From contig NZ_CP071696.1 in the NCBI RefSeq assembly GCF_018024495.1, forward strand, positions 744,001 through 808,000: DNA of 64,000 nt. Direction: 5' to 3'. The stretch is from Agromyces archimandritae (GTDB taxonomy: Bacteria; Actinomycetota; Actinomycetes; Actinomycetales; Microbacteriaceae). Position numbers and translations under genes: made by a program. Below are positions 51,411 to 63,235 of this stretch, one piece after another (positions within the stretch are counted from its first letter, which is position 1; each line of letters opens with the position of its first letter). The notes under the pieces are model-generated. The model was not told the origin of the DNA. It worked only from the letters and a program-made list of their open reading frames with translations, and did no database searches.

Positions 51411-52478
51411 ATGCAAACTGCACGCACCGTTCTCCACCTGCAAGGCCATATTCGAGCGAAAAAGCTGGGACTGTTCTCTATTGTCGCCCTGCTCAGCGCA
51501 GTCGTGGGGGCGGCTGCCGCGACCGCATGGCTCGCTCCCGATACTCCGAGGGATCTCGGCACCCCCGCGCCCATCGGAACCGCTCCGGTCACGATGCGTT
51601 CGTTCGACGATGCCCGTCCGGTCGAGATCGCGTTCACCATCGACGAGCCCGTTCCGATCGTCTCGCCGGCCAGCGGGACCATCACCGGCACGAACTGTGC
51701 CGCCGGGGTAGCGCTGCGTTCCGGCGCATCGGATTTCCAGGTGAACGGCACGCCGATCGTCAATCTCGCGACTGAAGTCCCGCTTTGGCGGGATCTGCGT
51801 ATCGGCGACTCCGGTGAAGACGTCCTCGCACTGCAGGAAGAACTGGCCCGACTCGTCGGCGGAGTCACCGCAGACGGGGTGCTCGGCAGCGGCTCGATCG
51901 CAGCCTTCGACGAGCTTCGCCCGGCGCACGTGCCCGCTTCGACCGAACCCGTCATCGCAGTCGGCGAGGTCCTCTGGCTGCCCGCCGATTCGACCCTCGT
52001 CACATCGTGCGCCGTGCCGCTCGGCGCTTCCGTCGAGGCGGGGGCACGGCTCGTCGAGGTCGCCGGTGCGCCGGCGCAGGCCGCTCTCACGGCAATACCC
52101 GAGCGGCTCATCGATGGGGAGCGGAAGCTGCTGATCGGCGATGTCGTCGTCCCGCTCGATGACGCCGGCGTTGTGGGCGCAGAGGCGGACCGTGCCGCAC
52201 TCGCGGACACTCCGGTCGTGCGATCCGCTCTTGCCTCGGACCCTCCGCAAACGGTCTCGGGCGAGCTCTCGCTCCTCGAGCCGATCGAAGTCGGCGCTGT
52301 GCCGCCCTCCGCTCTGTACCGGGTGGATGGCGACGACGCCTGTGTATTGGTCGACGGTGCACCGATTCCCGTCCGTATCATCGGATCTCAGCTCGGCGAG
52401 ACCTTCGTGGAGTTCCCATCCACCCCGCCGGAGGCGGTTGCGCTGGCCCCCGGCCGAGGAGCCTCGGAATGCCGGTGA
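51411..52478 (+). CDS. Membrane-anchored adaptor with peptidoglycan-binding domain
   Basis: A 355-residue protein with one N-terminal helix (LGLFSIVALLSAVVGAAAATAWLA) and a long extracytoplasmic part. Residues about 130-170 match a PG_binding_1 domain (LRIGDSGEDVLALQEELARL, TADGVLGSGSIAAFDEL). Flanking beta-rich stretches (PIVSPASGTITG, VGEVLWLPADSTLVTSC, VEAGARLVEVAG) resemble HlyD-type efflux adaptors. Actinobacteria often pair such proteins with MacB-like ABC transporters. It overlaps the ATPase gene by 10 bp. It probably links the permease to the cell wall. Confidence 0.75.
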   Translation: MQTARTVLHLQGHIRAKKLGLFSIVALLSAVVGAAAATAWLAPDTPRDLGTPAPIGTAPVTMRSFDDARPVEIAFTIDEPVPIVSPASGTITGTNCAAGVALRSGASDFQVNGTPIVNLATEVPLWRDLRIGDSGEDVLALQEELARLVGGVTADGVLGSGSIAAFDELRPAHVPASTEPVIAVGEVLWLPADSTLVTSCAVPLGASVEAGARLVEVAGAPAQAALTAIPERLIDGERKLLIGDVVVPLDDAGVVGAEADRAALADTPVVRSALASDPPQTVSGELSLLEPIEVGAVPPSALYRVDGDDACVLVDGAPIPVRIIGSQLGETFVEFPSTPPEAVALAPGRGASECR

Positions 52479-53085
52479 GTCTCGAAGGTCTCGGTCACCG
52501 CTTCGCAGGGCGGCCATGGCTGTTCACGGGCGTCACGAGAAAGTTGCTGCCTGGGCAGGTCTACGCCCTGACCGGGCCGTCGGGCTCCGGAAAGAGCACG
52601 CTCCTCGGCATGCTCGCCGGCTGGATCGAGCCGACCGCGGGGCGTATCACCCGCTCCGGCATCCGAGCGACGAAGTGGGTGTTCCAGAACCCCCACGGTG
52701 CGCCGGGTCGCTCCGCGTCCGACCTCGTCGCGTTCCCGCTGCTCGCCTGCGGCGCACAGCCCGACGATGCGGATCGCGCCGCAAGCGACCTCCTGGATCG
52801 CTTCAACCTCTCCTCCGTCAAGACCCACGAGTTCCGCTCTCTCTCGGGCGGAGAAGCGCAGCGGCTCATGCTCGCCAGAGCCGTCGCCTCTGCCCCCGAC
52901 CTCCTCCTCATCGACGAGCCGACGGCGCAACTGGATGCCACGACGGCCGCGACGGTCAACAGCGTCATCGGCGAACTCGGCGGCGACGGCATGATCGTCG
53001 TCGTGGCGACCCACGACGAACGAACGCGCGACGCATGTTCCGCGGTGATCGATCTGGCGCTGTTCGCCGAGAGCCCCGCCGGCTG

Positions 53086-53086
<1 letters not shown>
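52469..53086 (+). CDS. ABC transporter ATP-binding protein (MacB/LolD-like)
   Basis: A 205-residue nucleotide-binding domain with Walker A GPSGSGKST (36-44), Q-loop VFQNP, signature LSGGEAQR (125-132), Walker B LLLIDEP (145-151) and switch His in ATHDE. The LSGGEAQR signature and length match the ATPases of MacB/LolD/FtsE type, which drive mechanotransmission rather than simple transport. It overlaps the adaptor gene by 10 bp and shares one base (TGATG) with the permease. Confidence 0.9.
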
Positions 53087-56113
<3,027 letters not shown>

Positions 56114-56127
56114 GCGGCGGAACGTCG

Positions 56128-56706
56128 ATGGAACCCGTCGCCCTGCATACAGCGCGCCTCGTGCTCGACCAGCCCGGCGCAGGCGACGTCGACACGATCG
56201 CCGGGCTCTGCCAGGATCCGGCGTTCGAGCGCTTCCTCACCATCCCGTGGCCGTACACGCGAGACGACGCCGCAGGCTTCGTCGGCGAGTTCGTGCCCGG
56301 CGGCTGGGCGAGCGGCCGCGAGGCGACCTGGGCCATCCGGGACGAGACGGGCGGGCCGCTCCTCGGCGTCATCGGGTTCCGCACCGAGCGGAACGAGATC
56401 GGCTTCTGGCTCGGCGCCGCCCACCGCGGCCGCGGGATCATGCGCGAGGCGGCCCTCGCCGTCGCCGACTGGGCCTTCGCCGGCGGCCTCACCGGCCGCA
56501 GCGGCGACGACGTCGAACTCACCTGGCGGGCGCTCCGCGGCAACCTCGGCTCCGCGGGCGTCGCCCGCGCCGCCGGGTTCCGCCGGCTGCCCGACGGGCC
56601 CGTGCCGCTCCGAGGCGGCGGCGAGGAGCCGGGCTGGGTCGCGGTGCGCGGCCGGCATCCGCACCCCGACGCCCGAGCGAGCTGGGCCGGCATCCTCGAC
56701 GCCTGA
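56128..56706 (+). CDS. GNAT-family N-acetyltransferase
   Basis: A 192-residue acetyl-CoA-dependent acyltransferase of the RimJ/RimL-like group. Family features are the start LHTARLVLDQPGAGDVDTIA, FLTIPWPYTRDDA, GVIGFRTERNEIGFWLGAAHRGRGIMREA (acetyl-CoA loop HRGRGI, in part) and a late LRGNLGSAGVARAAGFR in place of the usual N..S..V..K.GF. The substrate is unknown. It lies 14 bp after trpS with only a weak ribosome site. Confidence 0.82.
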   Translation: MEPVALHTARLVLDQPGAGDVDTIAGLCQDPAFERFLTIPWPYTRDDAAGFVGEFVPGGWASGREATWAIRDETGGPLLGVIGFRTERNEIGFWLGAAHRGRGIMREAALAVADWAFAGGLTGRSGDDVELTWRALRGNLGSAGVARAAGFRRLPDGPVPLRGGGEEPGWVAVRGRHPHPDARASWAGILDA

Positions 56707-56768
56707 CGGCGGCGGAACCCGCCCCCGGGCCGAGCACCTCCGAAACGGGGGTAGCATCGGAGGAGATA

Positions 56769-56903
56769 CGTGCTCCGGGGTCGGTGTAATTCCGAACCGG
56801 CGGTAACAGTCCGCGAGCCGCGAGCCGGGTGAGAACCCGCGCGAACGGTTGATCCGGTGGAACTCCGGAACCGACGGTGAAAGTCCGGATGGGAGGCGGC
56901 ACG
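56769..56903 (+). promoter_or_regulatory. FMN riboswitch (RFN element)
   Basis: Closing stem CGTGC (56769-56773) pairs with GCACG (56899-56903). Conserved blocks are CGGGGTCGGTGTAATTCCGA, ACCGGCGGTAACAGTCCGCG, GATCCGGTGGAACTCCGG and ACCGACGGTGAAAGTCCGGATGGGAG (in part), all hallmarks of RFN. FMN binding should shut down ribDEBAH; with 80 nt between the aptamer and ATG 56984 either early termination or ribosome-site masking is possible. Confidence 0.95.
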
Positions 56904-56983
56904 TCTCGGCCGAGCCTTCGCCCGACCGAGTTCATCGGTTCGCATCCCGATGCACCCCGGAGCCTTCGAGGAAGGACCGGAGG

Positions 56984-58039
56984 ATGCAGGCGGTGACCAT
57001 CGAAGCCCGTGCCGAGCACGAGCGGCAGGCGATGCGCCGTGCGCTCGAGCTCGCCGCCCGCGGGCCGGCGCGCGGGGTGAATCCCCGGGTCGGCTGCGTC
57101 ATCCTCTCCCCCGCCGGCGAGACCCTCGCCGAAGGCTGGCACCGCGGCGCCGGCACCCCGCACGCCGAGGTCGCCGCCCTCGCCGGCCTCGCCCCCGGGC
57201 TCGCCCACGGCGCCACCGCCGTCGTCACCCTCGAACCCTGCGACCACACCGGCCGCACCGGCCCGTGCTCGCGCGCCCTCATCGAAGCCGGCATCGGCCG
57301 CGTCGTCTACGGCGTCGATGACCCGGGCCGCGCCTCGAGCGGCGGCGCACGCCGGCTCCGCGGCGCCGGCGTCGACGTCGAAGGCGGCCTCCTCGCGGCC
57401 GAGATCACCGACTTCCTCGCCGACTGGCTCTTCACCGCCCGCGCCGGGCGCCCGCGGGTCACGGTGAAATGGGCATCCACCCTCGACGGGCGCATCGCCG
57501 CCGCCGACGGCTCCAGCCGCTGGATCACCGGCCCCGAAGCCCGCGCCGACGTGCACCTCAGGCGCTCCCTGGCCGACGCGATCGCCGTCGGCACCGGAAC
57601 CGTGCTCGCCGACGACCCCGCCCTCACCGCCCGCGACGCCGAGGGCGGGCTGCTCGCCGAACAGCCCGTGCCCGTCGTCTTCGGGCGCCGCGAGGTTCCC
57701 GCCGGCGCCGCCCTCGGCAACCACCCGCACGAGCCGGTGCGGCTCACGGGCGCCGACCTCGACGCGGACCTCGCCGAACTCGGGGAACGCGGCATCCGCA
57801 CCCTCTTCGTCGAAGGCGGTCCGACGCTCGCGAGCGCCATCGTCGCCGCCGGCCTCGCCGACGAACTCCTCGTCTACCTCGCACCGGCCCTGCTCGGCGG
57901 CCCACGGCTCGCGATCGGCGAGCTCGGCATCGGGCACATCGACGGCGCGCTCCGCTACGAACTCGCCGAGGTCGACCGGCTCGGCCGCGACCTCCGCATC
58001 ATCGCCCGCCCCGCGGCGGCCGACCGGGAAGGGATCTGA
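56984..58039 (+). CDS. ribD: Riboflavin-specific deaminase/reductase
   Basis: A 351-residue bifunctional enzyme for the second and third steps of riboflavin synthesis. The N-terminal deaminase has HAEVAAL and PCDHTGRTGPCSRAL (zinc ligands and catalytic Glu). The reductase follows from about 150 (VTVKWASTLDGRIAAADGSSRWITGPEARADVH in part; LFVEGGPTLASA). ATG 56984 has AAGGA and GGAGG upstream. In the deaminase/reductase link the family PFRQVAG-like loop is altered (RASSGGARRLRGAGVDV). First gene of the FMN-controlled operon. Confidence 0.93.
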   Translation: MQAVTIEARAEHERQAMRRALELAARGPARGVNPRVGCVILSPAGETLAEGWHRGAGTPHAEVAALAGLAPGLAHGATAVVTLEPCDHTGRTGPCSRALIEAGIGRVVYGVDDPGRASSGGARRLRGAGVDVEGGLLAAEITDFLADWLFTARAGRPRVTVKWASTLDGRIAAADGSSRWITGPEARADVHLRRSLADAIAVGTGTVLADDPALTARDAEGGLLAEQPVPVVFGRREVPAGAALGNHPHEPVRLTGADLDADLAELGERGIRTLFVEGGPTLASAIVAAGLADELLVYLAPALLGGPRLAIGELGIGHIDGALRYELAEVDRLGRDLRIIARPAAADREGI

Positions 58040-58699
58040 ATGTTCACCGGCATCATCGAGACCCAGGGGCGCATCGCCCGCATCGAACGCACCGCCGACG
58101 CGGCACGCTTCACGATCGAAGGGCCCGCCGTCGTCGGCGACGCGCACCGCGGCGACTCGATCGCCGTCTCGGGGGTGTGCCTGACCGTCGTCGAGTTCGA
58201 CGAGCAGGGCTTCACGGCCGACGTCATGGCGCAGACCCTGGCGATGTCGACCCTCGACGGCGCCGAGGCGGGCCGCCCCGTCAACCTCGAACGTGCCGCG
58301 AAGGTCGGCGACCGCATCGGCGGCCACATCGTGCAGGGCCACATCGACGGCACCTCGCGGGTGCTCGAGATCCGCCCCGGCGAAGCCTGGCGGGTCATCC
58401 GTTTCTCGCTCGACGAGGCGCACGCGCCGCTCGTCGTCGACAAGGGCTCCATCGCCGTCGACGGCGCGTCGCTGACCGTGTCGGCCGTGGGCGAGCCCGG
58501 CCCCGACGGCTGGTTCGAGGTCTCCCTCATCCCCGAGACCCTCGCCGCGACGACCCTCGGCACGCTGCAGCCCGGCGACGCCGTCAACATCGAGACCGAC
58601 ATCCTGGCCCGGCAGGTGCAGCGGATGCTGCGCGTCGACCGCCGTGAGGAGCTGCCGTCCTCGATCTCCGCACCCACCATCGAAGGAGGTCTCGCATGA
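58040..58699 (+). CDS. ribE: Riboflavin synthase alpha subunit
   Basis: A 219-residue enzyme that dismutates two 6,7-dimethyl-8-ribityllumazine molecules to riboflavin. It starts MFTGIIETQG and contains two homologous barrels: GDSIAVSGVCLTVVEF and KGSIAVDGASLTVSAVGE are the paired lumazine-binding motifs. ATG directly follows the ribD stop; the end overlaps ribBA by 4 bp. Confidence 0.96.
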   Translation: MFTGIIETQGRIARIERTADAARFTIEGPAVVGDAHRGDSIAVSGVCLTVVEFDEQGFTADVMAQTLAMSTLDGAEAGRPVNLERAAKVGDRIGGHIVQGHIDGTSRVLEIRPGEAWRVIRFSLDEAHAPLVVDKGSIAVDGASLTVSAVGEPGPDGWFEVSLIPETLAATTLGTLQPGDAVNIETDILARQVQRMLRVDRREELPSSISAPTIEGGLA

Positions 58700-59979
58700 G
58701 CCTCGCCGCCATGCCCGACGTGCTGGACGCCCTGCGCGCCGGCAAGCCCGTGATCGTCGCCGACGACGAGGGCCGCGAGAACGAGGGCGACGCCATCATG
58801 GCCGCCGAGTTCGCGACCCGCGAGTGGATCGCCTGGATGGTGCGCCGCACGAGCGGGTACCTGTGCGCGCCGATGCCGAACGAGGTCGCCGACCGGCTGG
58901 ACCTGCCGCTCATGACCGAGCGGAACCAGGACTCCCGCGGCACCGCGTACACGATCTCGGTGGATGCCGCCGACCGCATCTCCACGGGCATCTCGGCCTC
59001 CGACCGCGCGCACACGCTGCGCGTGCTGGCCGACCCGGCATCCACCCCCGAACGCCTCATCCGCCCCGGGCATGTGCTGCCGTTGCGGGCCGTCGACGGC
59101 GGCGTGCTCGCCCGCGCCGGGCACACCGAGGCGGCCGTGGACCTCATGCGTCTCGCCGGGCTCGCCCCGGTCGGCGTGATCGGCGAGATCGTGCAGGACG
59201 ACGGCGAGATGATGCGCCTGCCCGGCCTCATCGAGCTCGGCGAGGCCGAGGGGCTGCCGGTGACCACGGTCGCGGCGATCATCGAGTGGATCGAGGCGGG
59301 CGGCGAGGCCGCTGCCGCCGCGGCCGAGCCGATCGCCGAATCGGACCGGGTCTCGTTCGAGGTGGAGACGATGCTGCCGACGGTGCACGGCGAGTTCCGC
59401 GTGCGCGCCTACCGCGACCGGATGACGGGCGCCGACCACCTGGCGATCATCGGCGGCACCCCGGGCGACGGGGCGCTGGTGCGGGTGCACTCGGAGTGCC
59501 TGACGGGCGAGGCCCTCGGCTCCCTGAAGTGCGAGTGCGGGCCGCAGCTGACTGCGGCGCTCGAGGAGGTGCAGGAGCACGGCGGCGTCGTCGTCTACCT
59601 GCGCGGGCACGAGGGCCGCGGCATCGGCCTCGTGAACAAGCTGCGGGCGTACGCGCTGCAGGAGCAGGGCCTCGACACGCTCGACGCGAACGTCGCGCTC
59701 GGCCTGCCGATCGACGCCCGCGACTATGCGGCGGCCGCCGGCATCCTGCACGACCTCGGGGTCGACCGGGTGCGACTGCTGACGAACAACCCCGAGAAGG
59801 TGCGCCAGCTCGAGGCGCACGGCGTCGACGTCGCCGAGCGGGTGCCGCTCGTCGTGGGCGTCGGGGCCCTGAACACGGCATATCTGGAGACCAAGCGTGA
59901 TCGGATGGGCCATGAGTTCGCCGACCGCGCACTGAGCGAAGCCGCACAGGCGGCCCTGCTGGAAGGACACGCATCATGA
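58696..59979 (+). CDS. ribBA: Bifunctional DHBP synthase / GTP cyclohydrolase II
   Basis: A 427-residue fusion supplying both precursors of lumazine. The N-terminal half, 3,4-dihydroxy-2-butanone-4-phosphate synthase, has [17 protein letters not shown] and [10 protein letters not shown] with HTEAAVDL. The C-terminal GTP cyclohydrolase II has the zinc Cys set in [17 protein letters not shown] and [20 protein letters not shown]. Both active sites look intact. Start and end overlap ribE and ribH by 4 bp each. Confidence 0.96.
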   Translation: MSLAAMPDVLDALRAGKPVIVADDEGRENEGDAIMAAEFATREWIAWMVRRTSGYLCAPMPNEVADRLDLPLMTERNQDSRGTAYTISVDAADRISTGISASDRAHTLRVLADPASTPERLIRPGHVLPLRAVDGGVLARAGHTEAAVDLMRLAGLAPVGVIGEIVQDDGEMMRLPGLIELGEAEGLPVTTVAAIIEWIEAGGEAAAAAAEPIAESDRVSFEVETMLPTVHGEFRVRAYRDRMTGADHLAIIGGTPGDGALVRVHSECLTGEALGSLKCECGPQLTAALEEVQEHGGVVVYLRGHEGRGIGLVNKLRAYALQEQGLDTLDANVALGLPIDARDYAAAAGILHDLGVDRVRLLTNNPEKVRQLEAHGVDVAERVPLVVGVGALNTAYLETKRDRMGHEFADRALSEAAQAALLEGHAS

Positions 59980-60446
59980 GCGGAGCCGGCTCGCCCGAGC
60001 TGCAGGTCGACGGCACGGGCCTCGACATCGTCGTCATCGCCGGAACGTGGCATGAGACGATCGGCGACGGCCTCATCGCGGGCGCCGAGCGCGCCCTGGC
60101 GGAGGCGGGCGCCTCGTACCGGGTGGTGCGGGTGCCGGGCTCCTTCGAGCTGCCGGTCGCCGCGAAGGCCGCGCTGGATGCCGGGGCGGATGCCGCGGTC
60201 GCGCTCGGCGTCATCATCCGCGGCGGCACCCCGCACTTCGAGTACGTGTCGGCCGCGGCGACCGACGGCCTCACCCGGGTCGCCCTCGACACCGGGAAGC
60301 CGGTCGGCTTCGGCGTGCTGACCCTGGACGACGAGCAGCAGGGCCTGGATCGGGCCGGCCTGCCGGGGTCGAAGGAGGACAAGGGCCGCGAGGCTGCCGA
60401 GGCGGCCGTCGCGACGGCGGTGCTGCTGCGCACGCTGCGCGGCTGA
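59976..60446 (+). CDS. ribH: 6,7-dimethyl-8-ribityllumazine synthase
   Basis: A 156-residue subunit of the icosahedral or pentameric lumazine synthase. Motifs are [18 protein letters not shown] (ribityl-pyrimidine site), [18 protein letters not shown] and [30 protein letters not shown] in part, with the phosphate-binding GGTPHF and the catalytic-His neighbourhood. [18 protein letters not shown] closes the active site. Last gene of the operon. Confidence 0.96.
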   Translation: MSGAGSPELQVDGTGLDIVVIAGTWHETIGDGLIAGAERALAEAGASYRVVRVPGSFELPVAAKAALDAGADAAVALGVIIRGGTPHFEYVSAAATDGLTRVALDTGKPVGFGVLTLDDEQQGLDRAGLPGSKEDKGREAAEAAVATAVLLRTLRG

Positions 60447-60523
60447 GGGCCGGGCCCTCCATCCTTCGATGGATTCTGCCCGTCGCAGCCCCGCTCGGCT
60501 CGCGTTCGACACGCCGTAGAACA

Positions 60524-60529
60524 TAGGCT
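60524..60529 (+). promoter_or_regulatory. -10 element of the small membrane protein gene
   Basis: TAGGCT ends 6 nt before ATG 60536, with no ribosome site; leaderless start inferred. Confidence 0.45.
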
Positions 60530-60535
60530 CGGGGC

Positions 60536-60892
60536 ATGGAGATCCTCCGCCTCATCCTCGTCATCCTCCACTTCGTGGGCCTCGCTTCGCTGCTCGGCGG
60601 CTTCCTCGTGCAGATGAAGGCCATCGGCGCAGGCCGTGGCACCGTCGTGCCGGCCATGGTGCATGGAGCGCTCACCCAGCTGGTCACAGGACTGCTGCTC
60701 GTCGGGACGATCGAGATGGGGCACCTCTTCGAGCTCGACAACGTCAAGATCGCCGTGAAGCTGCTCGTCGCGATCGTCATCACCGTGCTCGTCTTCGTCT
60801 ACCGCAAGAAGCAGCCGGCGCCGTCGTGGGCGCTCTGGGCGATCGGCGGGCTGACGCTCGCCAACATCGTCGTCGCCGTCGTCTGGCGCTGA
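60536..60892 (+). CDS. Small four-helix membrane protein, unknown function
   Basis: A 118-residue protein with helices near 3-25 (LRLILVILHFVGLASLLGGFL), 43-62, 70-90 (VKIAVKLLVAIVITVLVFVY) and 97-117 (ALWAIGGLTLANIVVAVVW). The conserved-looking His in LHFVGLASLLGG and the short basic loop YRKKQP are the only notable polar features. Such proteins are widespread in Actinobacteria beside rib genes but have no assigned role. It stands alone between a leaderless promoter and a strong terminator. Confidence 0.75.
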   Translation: MEILRLILVILHFVGLASLLGGFLVQMKAIGAGRGTVVPAMVHGALTQLVTGLLLVGTIEMGHLFELDNVKIAVKLLVAIVITVLVFVYRKKQPAPSWALWAIGGLTLANIVVAVVWR

Positions 60893-60910
60893 CCCTTTTC
60901 ATCGTTCCAG

Positions 60911-60941
60911 CGCCGTCGGGGTTCGCCCCGGCGGCGTTTTT
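60911..60941 (+). terminator. Rho-independent terminator
   Basis: CGCCGTCGGGG pairs with CCCCGGCGGCG (one G:U) around TTCG and is followed by TTTTT at 60937-60941. It is the clearest intrinsic terminator of the window. Confidence 0.85.
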
Positions 60942-61259
60942 CCGTGCGCCGACGGGGTCGGGTGCGGATGCCGGGGCGCGCCCGGTGCTGCGGGGCGCTG
61001 TGATCGGAGTGCACCCCGGCATCCACCGCGCGACGGGGTCGTGCACGCTGAAGTTGAGCATTCTGCACATTCGTCGCGGCCGATTCGGGCCGGGCGTCCG
61101 TCCCGATTCGTCGGGCGCTCCGCCGCGGGCGTAGGGTGATCCGGTTGCCACGAGCAACCCACCCGAAATCGCATGGTTCGACGGCGAACCTCCCCCGCGC
61201 CGTCCCGTGCACCACCAGGGCCCGCGGGCGCACCACAGATCCACCCGAAAGTCCCCCGC
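60942..61259. other. Gene-free region before the MFS transporter gene
   Basis: About 320 bp without a convincing gene. TAGGGT near 61133 is a possible -10 box, which would give a leader of about 120 nt. No palindrome or riboswitch fold was recognised. Confidence 0.4.
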
Positions 61260-62717
61260 ATGACCAGCTCCACCCTGGACGCCCCCACGGCATCCGCCCC
61301 CGCAGCACCGCCGGCCGGCCCGGCAGCCCCCAAGAACTCGCGCAGCCGCGTCATCCTCGCCTCGCTCGTGGGCACGACGATCGAGTTCTACGACTTCTAC
61401 GCGTACGCGACCGCCGCAGTCCTCGTCTTCCCGGCGCTCTTCTTCCCGACCGGCAACGCGACCACCGGCCTCTTGGCCTCCTTCGCCGTCTTCGGCGCGG
61501 CCATGATCGCCCGCCCGATCGGCGCCGTCGTCTTCGGCCACTTCGGCGACAAGCACGGCCGCAAGGCGACCCTCGTCGCCTCGCTGCTGACGATGGGCAT
61601 CGCGACCTTCCTCATCGGCGTGCTGCCGACCCACGACCAGATCGGCTGGGTCGCCGCCCTCCTGCTGCTCGTGCTGCGCCTCGCGCAGGGCTTCGCGCTC
61701 GGCGGCGAATGGTCCGGCGCCGCGCTCGTGGCCACCGAGAACGCCCCGAAGGGCAAGCGCGCCTGGTACGGCACCTTCCCCCAGCTCGGCGCGCCCATCG
61801 GCTTCATCATCGCCAATGTGCTGTTCCTCGTCATCAACGCCGTCTCGGGCGGTTCCGAGGGCGCCTTCCTCGAGTGGGGATGGCGCGTGCCGTTCCTGTT
61901 CTCGGCCGTCATGGTCGTCGTCGGCCTGTGGGTGCGGCTGAAGCTCGTCGAGTCGGAGGCCTTCTCGAAGGCGAGCACGCAGGGCGCGATCCGCAAGGTG
62001 CCGCTCGGCGTCGTCTTCCGCCACCACTGGAAGGAGCTCATCCTCGGCACCTTCTTCATGCTGGCCACCTACGTGCTGTTCTACCTGATGACGAACTTCA
62101 CGCTCACCTGGGGCACGAAACCGGCCACCGCAGAGGCCGCCGCCGCAGCCGCCGAGGCCAAGGGTGCCGCCTTCGACGCCGCCGCGTTCGTTCCGGGCGG
62201 CGGGTTCGCCTACACCGACTTCGTGCTCATGCAGATCGTGGGCGTCGTCTTCTTCGGCATCTTCACGCTGCTCTCGGGCCCCATCGCCGACGCGATCGGC
62301 CGGCGCCGACTGCTGATCTGGGTCACCGGCGGCATCATCGCCTTCGGCCTGCTGTTCAACGTGTTCCTGATGCCCGCGCTCGACCCGAAGTTCTCGGGCG
62401 CGCTCGTGCAGGCCTTCCTCGTGTTCGGCTTCATGCTCATGGGGGCCACCTTCGGCCCGATGGGGGCGTTGCTGCCGGAGCTGTTCCCGACGAACGTGCG
62501 CTACACGGGCTCGGCGATCGCCTACAACGTGTCCTCGATCCTCGGCGCGGCCGTCGCCCCGCTCATCGCCCTCGCCCTGTGGGAGGCGGCCGGGTCCCCC
62601 TGGCTCGTCGGCGTCTACCTCGCCGTCATGGGCGTGCTGACCCTCATCTCGCTCATCGTCTCGAAGGAGACGAAGGACGTCGACTACGAAGCGGCCGGGG
62701 TCGCCTCGGCGAAGTAG
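61260..62717 (+). CDS. MFS metabolite:proton symporter (MHS family)
   Basis: A 485-residue transporter with about 12 helices, of the group containing shikimate, alpha-ketoglutarate and proline/betaine symporters. Family motifs are LVGTTIEFYDFYAYATA at the first helix, GHFGDKHGRKATLVASLL (loop 2-3), RLAQGFALGGEWSGAALVATE and GPIADAIGRRRLL. A low-complexity Ala-rich loop ([20 protein letters not shown]) is inserted about residue 290. ATG 61260 is preferred to an in-frame ATG at 61173 because the additional residues are Pro-rich and unlike the family. Substrate is unknown. Confidence 0.88.
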   Translation: MTSSTLDAPTASAPAAPPAGPAAPKNSRSRVILASLVGTTIEFYDFYAYATAAVLVFPALFFPTGNATTGLLASFAVFGAAMIARPIGAVVFGHFGDKHGRKATLVASLLTMGIATFLIGVLPTHDQIGWVAALLLLVLRLAQGFALGGEWSGAALVATENAPKGKRAWYGTFPQLGAPIGFIIANVLFLVINAVSGGSEGAFLEWGWRVPFLFSAVMVVVGLWVRLKLVESEAFSKASTQGAIRKVPLGVVFRHHWKELILGTFFMLATYVLFYLMTNFTLTWGTKPATAEAAAAAAEAKGAAFDAAAFVPGGGFAYTDFVLMQIVGVVFFGIFTLLSGPIADAIGRRRLLIWVTGGIIAFGLLFNVFLMPALDPKFSGALVQAFLVFGFMLMGATFGPMGALLPELFPTNVRYTGSAIAYNVSSILGAAVAPLIALALWEAAGSPWLVGVYLAVMGVLTLISLIVSKETKDVDYEAAGVASAK

Positions 62718-62778
62718 CCCCCTCATGCGTCCGGGCGGGCGACGGCGGTTCATCCGCCGCCGCCCGCCCTCGTCTGTG

Positions 62779-62784
62779 TAGCCT
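62779..62784 (+). promoter_or_regulatory. -10 element of the ABM-like gene
   Basis: TAGCCT ends 6 nt before ATG 62791; leaderless start inferred. Confidence 0.4.
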
Positions 62785-62790
62785 CTGGCC

Positions 62791-63102
62791 ATGTTCATGC
62801 AGATGACGATCTACACCCCGAAGCCGGAGTTCCTCGGCGAGGTCATCGCGTCGATGAACCGGGTGCGCCTGGCCGGCCTCGGAACGCCGGGGCTCGACGC
62901 GATCGGCCCCTGGCGGGAGGCCGACGGCGGCCGGGCCGTCGGCATCGCCCTCTGGGAGTCGCGCCGCCACTTCGAGGAGCACGCCGAGGCGGTCTTCGCG
63001 GTCGCCGACGACGACCCCTTCGAGCGGTGGTTGGCCGCCCCGCCCGAGCGCATCCTGCTCGACGACGTCGGCGCGGCGCCGGGCAACCCCGAGGAGTGGT
63101 GA
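62791..63102 (+). CDS. Small ABM-like (ferredoxin-fold dimeric alpha/beta) protein
   Basis: A 103-residue protein resembling antibiotic-biosynthesis-monooxygenase-like domains: an opening strand MFMQMTIYTPKP, a helix FLGEVIASMNRVRL, a central GREA-type strand (GRAVGIALWESRRHFEEHAE) with the usual W-E-S and a following helix, and a late acidic loop. No catalytic residues are fixed in this fold, so function is unknown. It stands as a single gene; an imperfect hairpin follows at 63104-63146. Confidence 0.6.
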   Translation: MFMQMTIYTPKPEFLGEVIASMNRVRLAGLGTPGLDAIGPWREADGGRAVGIALWESRRHFEEHAEAVFAVADDDPFERWLAAPPERILLDDVGAAPGNPEEW

Positions 63103-63235
63103 GCCTGCCGGGCCGGGGCGTTTCGGCCCGGAGTCGACCCGGCAGGGCCTGCCGGCCGGCACGCAGGCGTCTCCGAGCCGGCCCTGCGTAGGATGCTCCA
63201 GGCGGCATCGCCGTCCGCCAGAGCAGGAAGGCCGC